DNA of 8,512 bases from Gammaproteobacteria bacterium (GCA_003645555.1 QNFN01000061.1:1-8512); one strand, 5' to 3'. Shown: positions 1 through 6,807, numbered from the stretch's first letter. The notes: a model not told the origin generated them from the sequence alone. A program made the numbers and translations.

Positions 1-1747
1 GGACACGGATGTCCTCGACCAGGTGCTGGATGTGCTCTGGCGGATCGCCAGTCAGTTTCGAGACCGTCAGGGCGACGCCAAAGTTGACGAACGCACCGAT
101 AGCACCAAAGGCGTTCGGCTCGATACCGAGGAACCAGTTCGGCTTCATGTCACCCAGGAACGCGGTGCTCTTCACGAACATGATGCCCTTGTGCTGGAAC
201 ACGTAGAGCATGGTGATCGTGATGCCCGAGATCATGCCGAGGATGGCGCCTTCGCGATTCACGTGAATCGAGAAGATACCCATCATCAGCGCCGGGAAGA
301 TCGACGATGCGGCCAGACCGAATGCCAAGGCTACCGTGCCGGCTGCGAAGTCCGGTGGATGGATGCCCAGGTAACCGGCCATGGCGATGGCGCCAGCCAT
401 GGCGACACGTGAAGCCAACAGCTCCTGCTTCTCATTGATGCCCTTCATGAACACGCCCTTGAGCAAGTCATGCGAGACCGAAGAAGCGATCGCCAGCAGC
501 AGGCCCGCCGCGGTTGACAGCGCAGCGGCCAGGCCACCAGCCACCACGATGGCAATGACCCAGTTCGGCAGACCCGCAATCTCCGGGTTCGCAAGAACCA
601 TGATGTCGCGGTCGACCTTGACCAACTCATTGCCCTTCCAGCCGTACTCGGCCGCCTTGTCGCCAAGGCCCTTCTCGTCGTAGTACTGGATGCGGCCGTC
701 GCCGTTCTTTTCCTCGTACTTCAACAGGCCGGTCTTCTCCCAGTTCTTGAACCACTGCGGAGCGTCGGCATAGGCCAGGTTGCCCGTCGGGGAACCGATC
801 TCACCGATCTGGATGGTGTTGGTCAGGTTCAGGCGAGCCATGGCACCAACCGCCGGGGCGGTGGTGTAGAGGATCGCGATGAAGACCAGCGCCCAACCAG
901 CGGAGGTACGTGCGTCACGCACCTTCGGCACGGTGAAGAAGCGGATGATGACGTGCGGCAGGCCAGCGGTACCGATCATCAGGGAGAACGTGTAGGCGAC
1001 CATGTTGGTCGTGCTCAACCTGAATTTATCGGAGTAACTACCGAAGCCCAGTTCCGTCAGCACCTGGTCGAGACGATCGAGCAGGAAGGTCCCGCTGCCG
1101 TCCGCCATCGTGCTGCCGAGACCCAGCTGCGGAATCGGGTTGCCGGTCAACTGCAGCGAGATGAAGATCGCCGGGATGGTGTAGGCGGTGATCAGCACGC
1201 AGTACTGGGCAATCTGGGTGTAGGTAATACCCTTCATGCCGCCGAGCACGGCGTAGATGAACACGATGCCCATACCGATGTAGAGGCCACCTTCATAGCT
1301 CACCTGCAGGAAGCGGGAGAACGCTACGCCGATACCCTTCATCTGGCCGATAACGTAAGTCACCGAGGCGATGATCAGGCAGACAACCGCGACAATGCGG
1401 GCCCCCTGCGAGTAGTACCGCTCACCGATGAATTCCGGCACCGTAAACTTGCCGAACTTACGCAGGTACGGGGCCAGCAGCATCGCCAGCAGCACGTAGC
1501 CGCCGGTCCAGCCCATCAGGAAGACCGCGCCACCGTAGCCAAAGAAGGCAATCAGGCCAGCCATCGAGATGAACGACGCCGCGGACATCCAGTCAGCCGC
1601 CGTGGCCATACCGTTTGCGACCGGGTGAATGCCTTTACCAGCGACGTAGAACTCGCTGGTGGTACTGGCACGTGCCCAGATCGCGATGCCGATGTAGAGC
1701 GCGAAGGTCGCGCCTACGACGACATAGGTCATAGTTTGTAGATCCAT
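1..1747 (-). CDS. VC_2705-type sodium:solute symporter, large subunit (partial, 3' end off the left edge)
   Basis: Inner-membrane sodium:solute symporter of the SSF (SLC5-like) superfamily, which couples uptake of a small organic solute to Na+; the VC_2705 subfamily is usually assigned acetate-like carboxylates, but the substrate cannot be read here. At least 582 codons are open from the ATG at 1747 to the edge; the last visible residues (EHIQHLVEDIRV) resemble the family C-terminus, so only a few codons are probably missing. The N-terminus shows ALYIGIAIWARA, then the typical stretch ATAADWMSAASFISMAGLI, then alternating hydrophobic helices throughout. A hydrophilic segment at about residues 330-390 interrupts the helices and contains an EF-hand-like loop at residues 346-357. 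A GGGGAG ribosome-binding site lies 10 nt before the ATG. The small-subunit gene ends 18 bp upstream, so the two are almost certainly one operon. Family assignment is strong; the substrate is inferred. Confidence 0.93.
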   Translation of the reverse strand, partial: MDLQTMTYVVVGATFALYIGIAIWARASTTSEFYVAGKGIHPVANGMATAADWMSAASFISMAGLIAFFGYGGAVFLMGWTGGYVLLAMLLAPYLRKFGKFTVPEFIGERYYSQGARIVAVVCLIIASVTYVIGQMKGIGVAFSRFLQVSYEGGLYIGMGIVFIYAVLGGMKGITYTQIAQYCVLITAYTIPAIFISLQLTGNPIPQLGLGSTMADGSGTFLLDRLDQVLTELGFGSYSDKFRLSTTNMVAYTFSLMIGTAGLPHVIIRFFTVPKVRDARTSAGWALVFIAILYTTAPAVGAMARLNLTNTIQIGEIGSPTGNLAYADAPQWFKNWEKTGLLKYEEKNGDGRIQYYDEKGLGDKAAEYGWKGNELVKVDRDIMVLANPEIAGLPNWVIAIVVAGGLAAALSTAAGLLLAIASSVSHDLLKGVFMKGINEKQELLASRVAMAGAIAMAGYLGIHPPDFAAGTVALAFGLAASSIFPALMMGIFSIHVNREGAILGMISGITITMLYVFQHKGIMFVKSTAFLGDMKPNWFLGIEPNAFGAIGAFVNFGVALTVSKLTGDPPEHIQHLVEDIRV

Positions 1748-1765
1748 GATTCGCTATCTCCCCAC

Positions 1766-2026
1766 TCAGTCTTCTGCGACGCCGTGTTCTTCATCCAGTT
1801 TTGCCATCTGCTTTACGTAGATGAAAATCAGGACCAAGAACGTGTATATGGAACCCTGCTGCGCAAACCAGAAACCGAGCTTGTAACCGCCGATTTGGAT
1901 TGCGTTCAGTTGCTCCACAAGGATGATGCCGAACAGGTAGGAAACGACGAACCAGACTACAAGCAGGATCGAGACGATCCTGATGTTCGCTTTCCAATAC
2001 GCTGCGGCAGAGGCGTTTAGAGTCAT
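1766..2026 (-). CDS. DUF4212 small subunit of sodium:solute symporter
   Basis: An 86-residue membrane protein of the DUF4212 family, the small partner that sits directly upstream of VC_2705-type symporters. It begins MTLNASAAAYWKANIRIV and has two hydrophobic helices, at about residues 15-37 (IVSILLVVWFVVSYLFGIIL) and 50-72 (FWFAQQGSIYTFLVLIFIYV), followed by a charged tail ending KLDEEHGVAED. Between the helices, NAIQIGGYKLGFWFAQQGS matches the conserved part of the family. A longer frame could start at a GTG at 2044, but its codons would consist of the Shine-Dalgarno sequence itself, so the ATG at 2026 is the better start. The stop is TGA, 18 bp before the symporter ATG. The protein probably assembles with or stabilises the large subunit; its exact role is not known from sequence. 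Confidence 0.92.
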   Translation of the reverse strand: MTLNASAAAYWKANIRIVSILLVVWFVVSYLFGIILVEQLNAIQIGGYKLGFWFAQQGSIYTFLVLIFIYVKQMAKLDEEHGVAED

Positions 2027-2035
2027 ATGACTAAT

Positions 2036-2042
2036 CCTCCTC
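2036..2042 (-). promoter_or_regulatory. Ribosome-binding site of the DUF4212 gene
   Basis: On the minus strand this reads GAGGAGG, a near-perfect Shine-Dalgarno sequence, 9 nt from the ATG at 2026. It decides the start: the in-frame GTG at 2044 lies upstream of and within this motif and would have no site of its own. Confidence 0.85.
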
Positions 2043-2192
2043 ACTACTTAAACGTTGTTGCAATATTGCCGGTGAGTACGCCACGCGATTCCATGCCACC
2101 AGGCTTTCTCACGTGGCGCCCTAAAACTGTTGGTCCCTCAACCAGGACGACCCACCGACGATCTTATTAGCAGGAACCGGGCCACTACTGAT

Positions 2193-2206
2193 AGTTACAT
2201 ATAACT
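2193..2206. promoter_or_regulatory. Weak GTTAC-type inverted repeat
   Basis: AGTTACATATAACT: 5-bp arms around CATA. It carries one full GTTAC half-site and a degenerate one (ATAAC). It may be a weaker fourth operator close to the promoter, or a chance AT-rich palindrome. Confidence 0.3.
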
Positions 2207-2259
2207 CATTGTTTTTTCATGCTATTGCGCGCAATTCCCTGGACGCTGCAACGCAGTAT

Positions 2260-2274
2260 GTTACCCGATGTAAC
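2260..2274. promoter_or_regulatory. Operator-like inverted repeat 1
   Basis: GTTACCCGATGTAAC, a 15-bp imperfect palindrome with GTTAC/GTAAC half-sites. It has the same length and layout as the repeat at 2305-2319, and the two centres are 45 bp apart. It is likely to bind a dimeric regulator of the symporter operon; the regulator is not known. Confidence 0.5.
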
Positions 2275-2290
2275 GGCATCAGCCGGGCCA

Positions 2291-2310
2291 GGTAACAATT
2301 CATTGTTACC
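2291..2310. promoter_or_regulatory. Operator-like inverted repeat 2
   Basis: GGTAACAATTCATTGTTACC: perfect 9-bp arms around a TC centre. Its right half-site (GTTACC) is shared with the left half of the next palindrome at 2305-2319, so the two sites cannot both be occupied in the same way. As an alternative to an operator it could form a short hairpin, but it lacks the T-run of a terminator. Confidence 0.55.
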
Positions 2311-2319
2311 CTGGGTAAC
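2305..2319. promoter_or_regulatory. Operator-like inverted repeat 3
   Basis: GTTACCCTGGGTAAC: perfect 7-bp arms around a single T. It is the best match to a consensus GTTACCC-N-GGGTAAC shared with repeat 1, and it is the palindrome furthest upstream of the operon, where an activator might bind. Confidence 0.55.
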
Positions 2320-2367
2320 ACTTTTCGGATACTGTCGGTGACCGAACCGGGTCCCGGCGCCTCTTAG

Positions 2368-2506
2368 CAGGCTGTTGAAATTCGCTCAGATGAGCGCGAG
2401 ACAAGGAAAAATGGGCCGATAAAGCGCAGTTTACTGGAGTAAATGAGCATTTTGAGGCCAATTTTGACGCCGGATCGTGCCAGCTGAGTAGAATTTCAAC
2501 GGCCTG
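2368..2506. mobile_element. 139-bp palindromic miniature element (MITE-like), type 1
   Basis: The ends are 16-bp terminal inverted repeats: CAGGCTGTTGAAATTC on the left, and CAGGCCGTTGAAATTC when the right end is read on the other strand (15 of 16 identical). TTAG lies directly outside on both sides (2364-2367 and 2507-2510), as expected for a 4-bp target duplication. The interior is also an imperfect inverted repeat, folding around TTTAC-TGGA-GTAAA near 2431-2444, so the whole element can form one long hairpin. It has no coding capacity, so it would need a transposase supplied elsewhere. The bounded structure is seen directly; mobility is inferred. Confidence 0.75.
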
Positions 2507-2510
2507 TTAG
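2507..2510. repeat. TTAG shared between the two adjoining miniature elements
   Basis: The middle one of three TTAG copies (2364-2367, 2507-2510, 2670-2673). It serves both as the right duplication of the type 1 element and the left duplication of the type 2 element, which implies that one element inserted into the target duplication left by the other. Confidence 0.7.
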
Positions 2511-2669
2511 GGAACCTCTGATCAATTCATGAACTCGTATCTGGCGCCCAGAATATCCAGCTTTTTCGTTGCAAAGCTGCGCAATAGCTAGCTATTACGT
2601 GCGTTTTGCGCCTCAAATCTGAACATCCTGCATCACCATCTACTTCGTCCAGAATTAATCAGAGGTTCC
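2511..2669. mobile_element. 159-bp palindromic miniature element (MITE-like), type 2, copy A
   Basis: The ends are GGAACCTCTGATCAATTC and, on the other strand, GGAACCTCTGATTAATTC (17 of 18 identical). TTAG flanks both sides (2507-2510 and 2670-2673). The centre is a perfect palindrome, AATAGCTAGCTATT, and the two arms match imperfectly over their full length, giving a single long hairpin. It aligns without gaps to the copy at 4371-4529, with 127 of 159 identical positions by my hand count. It abuts the stop codon of the mltF-like gene, so the hairpin would form right after the reading frame in the mRNA and might protect or terminate that transcript (inference). It has no coding capacity. Confidence 0.85.
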
Positions 2670-4226
2670 TTAGCTGCTGCCGTCGAAGGCCTCGCGTGCC
2701 TGTTGCCGTGCCGCCTCGTTGGCGGCCAGCAACCGGTAGGCGTAGTAAGTCTTGAAGATGTTGGCCACGTAGTTGACCGTCTCACGCCCGATCTTCTGCG
2801 CCACCACCACCTCGACCTGACCAAACCAGGTATCGGGATCAAGGCCGCGCTCGGCGGCCTCCCGCCGCAGCCGGTTGATACGTGACGGGCCGGCGTTGTA
2901 GGCCGCGATCGCGAACAGCGTCTGGTTGAGTTCATCGACACCCGGGTCGCTGAAGTAGCGGTCGATCAGGTCACGCAGGTACTTGGTGCCAGCATGGACG
3001 TTGGGCTCGAGCTTGCTGATGTCGCCAACACCGAGAGCCCAGCCGGTCTTCGGCATCACCTGCATGATGCCGACCGCGCCCGCGGGGCTCCTGACCCGGT
3101 GATCGAGACGCGATTCCTGGTAGCCCTGAGCCAAGGTCAGCAGGTAATCAAGCTCGTAGCGATCGGCATAGCGGCGGAAGATGTCATCGACCGCGTCAAA
3201 ACGCAGCCGTGCGCTCCCGGCCACGGCGTCGCGCACGAATCGAGTACTCTCGGTGTAACGGTTGATCACCGTATTGCCGAACAACGTGCCCTGACGATGC
3301 TTGCGGGCGAAGGCGTCGACCTCGGCCTTCAGCAACGGGCTCTCCTTGCGCATCATCCAGCCGAAGTCACCGCCGCTGTTGATCGCAATCTCCGGATGCA
3401 GCACCAGGTTGGGAAACACCCTGGCCCAGAGCCGTGCCTTGTAGTCGTCGACCACGATTAACCCGAGCAGGCCAGCATCGACCAACTCCATCAGGTCGGC
3501 ATCCTGCAGGTACTCGGGCACCGCGACCAGGCGGATGGGTGGACGGCCTTGGTCACGGAATCGCCCGTTCAGCGCCAGCAGATGCTCGTAATAGCTCGAC
3601 GAAGGCCGCACGTGGACCACACGGTCAGCGAGATCCTCCGGCGTCACCAGCGATGGACTGGCTGGACCCGTGACCACGATCTCACTGACATCGCGAATGA
3701 ACGGTGCCGAGAAATCGGCTTCTGCCAACCGGCCGGGGGTAATCGTCAGCGCCGCCACCGCGAGATCCCCACGCCCCTCGTTCAGGGCCGGGATCAGGTC
3801 GTCACGCGTGGGCGGAACAAAAACGACATGGGTTTTCAGATGGCGCTGTGCAGGCTTGTACTTGCCGTTGAGATAGCGCTCGAAGGCGAGCAACATCTCG
3901 GCAGCAATACCCTGCGGCTGCCCGTCCCGAATGAAGTAGTGGGTTTGTGTAGGCACCACCAGAGCACGGATGACACGCCGTTCGAGCAGGCCATCGAGAT
4001 CGCCCCACCAAGGCCGCTCCATGAGGCCACCAAACCTGGGTACCGTGACCGGCTGCTCGATAATTTTCTCGGCAGCACTATTAGTCGAGGTGGCTCGGAC
4101 GGTCGGCGAAGTATCGCCCGCCGGCAATGCCGTCTCGTCACGGCTGCATGCGGCAACCAGCAAAAAGCAGAGCAACAGACCACCCAGGCGCAATAGCAAG
4201 ACTACCCACCCGAGCACTACCAGCAT
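2670..4226 (-). CDS. mltF: MltF-like membrane-bound lytic murein transglycosylase (lipoprotein)
   Basis: Predicted 518-residue enzyme that cleaves the MurNAc-GlcNAc bond of peptidoglycan to leave 1,6-anhydroMurNAc ends, anchored at the outer membrane. The N-terminus is a lipoprotein signal with lipobox LVAAC (Cys27); Ser follows the Cys, which fits outer-membrane sorting. Residues about 65-300 form an SBP_bac_3-type substrate-binding domain, which in MltF regulates the enzyme. Residues about 345-480 form an SLT domain with the catalytic Glu371 in GYQESRLDH, then GIMQVMP (386-392) and AAYNAGPSRI (441-450), all family hallmarks. A GTG one codon earlier (4229) is an alternative start; ATG at 4226 is preferred, with a weak GAAGAG upstream. 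The TAA stop at 2670-2672 lies within the TTAG bordering a miniature element, so the insertion left the frame intact. It stands alone, not in an operon. Length and order of domains are normal for the family. Confidence 0.93.
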   Translation of the reverse strand: MLVVLGWVVLLLRLGGLLLCFLLVAACSRDETALPAGDTSPTVRATSTNSAAEKIIEQPVTVPRFGGLMERPWWGDLDGLLERRVIRALVVPTQTHYFIRDGQPQGIAAEMLLAFERYLNGKYKPAQRHLKTHVVFVPPTRDDLIPALNEGRGDLAVAALTITPGRLAEADFSAPFIRDVSEIVVTGPASPSLVTPEDLADRVVHVRPSSSYYEHLLALNGRFRDQGRPPIRLVAVPEYLQDADLMELVDAGLLGLIVVDDYKARLWARVFPNLVLHPEIAINSGGDFGWMMRKESPLLKAEVDAFARKHRQGTLFGNTVINRYTESTRFVRDAVAGSARLRFDAVDDIFRRYADRYELDYLLTLAQGYQESRLDHRVRSPAGAVGIMQVMPKTGWALGVGDISKLEPNVHAGTKYLRDLIDRYFSDPGVDELNQTLFAIAAYNAGPSRINRLRREAAERGLDPDTWFGQVEVVVAQKIGRETVNYVANIFKTYYAYRLLAANEAARQQAREAFDGSS

Positions 4227-4370
4227 CACTCTTCGCGCCGGTTGACCGGAGCCACGGGGGCAAGCACGTGGGCGCGAACAGTCGCGTGTCGTACTGGTGC
4301 TCTCGAAACAGGCACTGGCGACACCGACTGGGCAGGGCAGGACATCAGGTTTCGCTCCCGTAATACCAAA
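4227..4370. other. Non-coding region upstream of the mltF-like gene
   Basis: About 144 bp between the mltF-like start and the second type 2 element. It must hold the mltF promoter unless transcription starts inside or beyond the element, but I see no convincing -35/-10 pair. Together with the element (4371-4529) and the stretch to 4680 it makes a gene-free span of about 450 bp between divergent genes. Confidence 0.5.
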
Positions 4371-4529
4371 GGAACCTCTGATCTATTCATGGACTCGTAC
4401 CTTGAGCCTGAAATGCCCGGCTTCCACGTTGCAAACCTTCGCAATAGCTCGCTATTGCGTGCGCTTTGCGCCTTGAACCCGAACATTTCAGATCGCAATC
4501 TACTTCGCCCAGAATAAATCAGAGGTTCC
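4371..4529. mobile_element. 159-bp palindromic miniature element (MITE-like), type 2, copy B
   Basis: Same length and orientation as the copy at 2511-2669, about 80 % identical. The ends are GGAACCTCTGATCTATTC and, on the other strand, GGAACCTCTGATTTATTC (17 of 18). CAAA lies directly outside on both sides (4367-4370 and 4530-4533), consistent with an independent 4-bp target duplication. The centre is a hairpin GCAATAGC-TC-GCTATTGC, and the arms pair imperfectly from end to end. It sits between the divergent mltF-like and AsmA genes, where it may separate or influence their promoters (inference). Confidence 0.85.
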
Positions 4530-4680
4530 CAAAAAAGGTAACGGCGCCTGGATCACACACCTCCCCTCACATCTTGCAGCGTCGGCTAAGCTTGGAGTCA
4601 CTAGAGCACCTTGTCCATCGTGGACCACCCACCATCAGGCGCCGCCTGCCACCCACTCGACTCAAGATCTGGAACATCCA
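4530..4680. other. Non-coding region upstream of the AsmA-family gene
   Basis: About 150 bp between the element and the probable TTG start at 4681. It should contain the promoter and ribosome-binding site of the AsmA gene. Only a weak GGAA about 6 nt before the TTG is visible, and I recognise no clear promoter hexamers, RNA gene or repeat. Confidence 0.4.
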
Positions 4681-6807
4681 TTGCAAACAGCCCCCGGATG
4701 GCGCCGCCTGCTGCGCGGCATCCTGATTCTCGGCAGCCTGCTTATCGCCTTGCTGGCGGTCATCGCCCTGGTACGTTTCAAAATCGACCTCTCGCCCCAG
4801 AGAGAGACCGTGGCCGCCTTGCTCAGCGAAACCCTCGGTCGCCCGGTGGCCATCGACGGCCCGATCGGTCTGGCCACGTCCCTGTGGCCGGCGATCAGCG
4901 TCCACGGCGTGCGTATCGGCAACCCGCCCGGGTTCGATAACGGTGATTTTGCCAGCCTGGAACTCGCGCGACTCGAAATCGGGTTGTTGCCACTGGCATT
5001 TGGCAACGTCCACGTTCGCGACATCACCCTCACCGGCCTCACCGTGAACCTGCGCGAAAACCAGGCCCGACAGGTCAACTGGGCCCTCCGGCCAGGTGAA
5101 ACCCCGAAGTCCGAACCGAACCCGACGGCTGGTGGCGATGACGACCCGCAGACCTATCAACTCACCGGTGCCTCCCTGATGCTCGACGACCTCATCGTGG
5201 AACGGGTCACGGTCACCTACCAGGATCCCGAAATGGATGCCCCGCATGAGTTCGAACTCACGCGACTGACTGGAAGTGCGCGCCAAGGTGAACCGCTGGC
5301 GCTCGACTTCGATGGCCACCTGCTACGACAGAGTTTCACAGGACATGTCGAGCTCGCCTCTCTGAAAGAGTTCCTACTCGAGAGCCGCACCTGGATTGAG
5401 CTTCAACTGACCATTGCCGAGACCGACCTGGCCATGTCGGGTGCACTCGATGTCACAACCGCTGTGCCGTCGGCACGCCTGGACCTGAGTATTGCCGGGG
5501 CCTCGCTCGACAGCCTGAACTCGCTCACCGGTCTCGACCTGCCACCGTTCAGGGACTACCGGGGAGCCACCCGGATGAGCCACCAGGAGCAACGCCTGAC
5601 GCTGGATGATTTTTCACTCCGCGTAGGCAGTTCGGAGCTCAAGGGCTCAGTCATCATCGGGGAGGAGGCGACGCGAAAACGACTCCTTGCCCAATTCACC
5701 GCACCGCGCTTGCAACTGGCCGATTTTGCTCTCGGGACCTGGTCCGCCGAACCGGAACAGGGCACCGGATCGCCCGATGATTCAACGGCGCCCCCTGCCA
5801 GCCAGGTGGACACTCCCGCGCCGCGGGATGGAGCCACCACGGCCAAGACGGATGACACGCCGCCCGAACGACGGCAGGAGCTTGCCGAGCTGATGAGTCC
5901 GGAGTTTCTCAAAACGTTGGACTTGCACTTCGAACTGGATGTTGGCCAGGTGCTCGACGGTGACCAGCCGCTTGGTAGCGGCCGACTGGTCGCAACACTC
6001 GAGTCTGGTCGGATCACGCTCGACCCACTGACCCTGGGGCTGCCGGGCGGAGCGTTCAATCTCGCCCTGTCACTGAAACCCGGTCACGAAGCCACCGACG
6101 CCTCACTGCGGGCCTACGTCGACAACTTCGATTTTGGCCTCATCGTCAAACGCGCCGACCCGGAAAGCGACATGGGCGGTCGATTCAGCCTCGATGTCGA
6201 TCTGAAGACGCGGGCCTCATCGGTCAGCGAACTGTTCGAGAACGCCAACGGCCACATCGATCTCGCCGCCACGCCGGTGAACCTGCAAGCCGGCATTGTT
6301 GACCTGTGGGCAGTCAACCTGCTCTCTGCCATCGCCACCAACAGCAGCAAGGAGCCGTCACGGATCAACTGCATCATCAGCCAACTGACCCTACGCGATG
6401 GCATCCTGATCCCGGAGACGTTCGTCATCGACACTTCTAAGATCCGCATCTGCGGTAAGGGAGAAGCCGATTTCAAGGCCCGTGAGCTTGCCTTCAACAT
6501 CGCCCCTCGGGCGAAGAAACCGGAGTTTTTCAGCCTGGCGACGCCGTTCAAGATGCACGGCAGTTTTACTGACTTCAGCATGGGTATCGACCTTCCCGGG
6601 CTGGTCGGTACGTCGATCAGTTTCATTACCAGCCCGTTGCACGTGCCACTCCGTCGATTGGGCAAGACGGGAGCCATCCCCACAGACGGCAGCGACATCT
6701 GTCAGGTCGAGCTCAACCAGGCCACGCGCGTGGTCCAGCCGACGCCCGGATGCCGGAATTCTGCGTCGGCTCCGCCAACAGACGACGCGCCCTCTGACAG
6801 GTACTAA
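4681..6807 (+). CDS. AsmA-family protein
   Basis: A 708-residue protein of the AsmA family: an inner-membrane anchor with a long, mostly beta-stranded periplasmic part, in a superfamily linked to outer-membrane assembly and lipid transport between membranes. After the basic start WRRLLRG, one hydrophobic helix (about residues 12-31) is followed by the family signature LLSETLGRPVAIDGPIGL and IGNPPGFDNGDF. A hydrophilic Pro/Thr/Asp-rich linker (about 356-400) splits the N-terminal region from a C-terminal AsmA_2-like region (about 410-665) containing QLTLRDGILIPETFVIDTS and FTDFSMGIDLPGL. Four Cys lie in the C-terminal part (564, 591, 674, 691) and could pair in the periplasm. The start is taken as TTG at 4681: no ATG or GTG lies in frame in at least 60 bp upstream, and the next GTG would remove the membrane anchor. 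It converges on the PHA synthase gene. Its cargo and partners cannot be told from sequence. Confidence 0.9.
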   Translation: MQTAPGWRRLLRGILILGSLLIALLAVIALVRFKIDLSPQRETVAALLSETLGRPVAIDGPIGLATSLWPAISVHGVRIGNPPGFDNGDFASLELARLEIGLLPLAFGNVHVRDITLTGLTVNLRENQARQVNWALRPGETPKSEPNPTAGGDDDPQTYQLTGASLMLDDLIVERVTVTYQDPEMDAPHEFELTRLTGSARQGEPLALDFDGHLLRQSFTGHVELASLKEFLLESRTWIELQLTIAETDLAMSGALDVTTAVPSARLDLSIAGASLDSLNSLTGLDLPPFRDYRGATRMSHQEQRLTLDDFSLRVGSSELKGSVIIGEEATRKRLLAQFTAPRLQLADFALGTWSAEPEQGTGSPDDSTAPPASQVDTPAPRDGATTAKTDDTPPERRQELAELMSPEFLKTLDLHFELDVGQVLDGDQPLGSGRLVATLESGRITLDPLTLGLPGGAFNLALSLKPGHEATDASLRAYVDNFDFGLIVKRADPESDMGGRFSLDVDLKTRASSVSELFENANGHIDLAATPVNLQAGIVDLWAVNLLSAIATNSSKEPSRINCIISQLTLRDGILIPETFVIDTSKIRICGKGEADFKARELAFNIAPRAKKPEFFSLATPFKMHGSFTDFSMGIDLPGLVGTSISFITSPLHVPLRRLGKTGAIPTDGSDICQVELNQATRVVQPTPGCRNSASAPPTDDAPSDRY

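Larger units (their letters stand above)
2043..2363 (-). promoter_or_regulatory. Upstream control region of the symporter operon
   Basis: About 320 bp without a gene, AT-richer than the flanking coding DNA around 2190-2330. It holds four GTTAC-type inverted repeats (2193-2206, 2260-2274, 2291-2310, 2305-2319). I found no convincing sigma-70 -35/-10 pair on the minus strand, which would fit an activator-dependent promoter between the palindromes and the gene. The leader from there to the gene shows no riboswitch or attenuator that I can recognise. The promoter position is inferred, not seen. Confidence 0.45.

Noticed and set aside
953..1741. A 262-codon plus-strand open frame
   Set aside because: It lies wholly opposite the symporter gene, is rich in His, Arg, Asp and Gln as expected from the antisense of membrane-protein codons, and shows no domain I recognise.
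2075..2100. A sigma-54 promoter (TGGCATGGAATCGCG on the minus strand)
   Set aside because: The GG to GC spacing is one base short of the -24/-12 consensus and the TTGC half is not matched.
2291..2319. Rho-independent terminator
   Set aside because: The stems are AT-rich with no following T-run on either strand, and the repeated GTTAC half-sites fit operators better.
2633..2941. A 102-codon minus-strand frame overlapping the end of the mltF-like gene
   Set aside because: It is a shifted frame of the real gene, rich in Arg, Ser and Pro, with no sign of coding function or frameshift in mltF.
4226..4498. A 90-codon minus-strand open frame upstream of the mltF-like gene
   Set aside because: It starts inside the palindromic element and has no ribosome-binding site or recognisable motif, so it is most likely a chance frame.
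2511..4529. A composite transposon carrying the mltF-like gene between two element copies
   Set aside because: The outer flanks differ (TTAG at one copy, CAAA at the other) and each copy has its own matching 4-bp repeat, so the two insertions look independent; the gene is an ordinary housekeeping type.
4567..5319. A 250-codon minus-strand open frame
   Set aside because: It is antisense to the 5' part of the AsmA-family gene and its composition is that of a GC-rich shadow frame; the plus-strand frame has clear family motifs.
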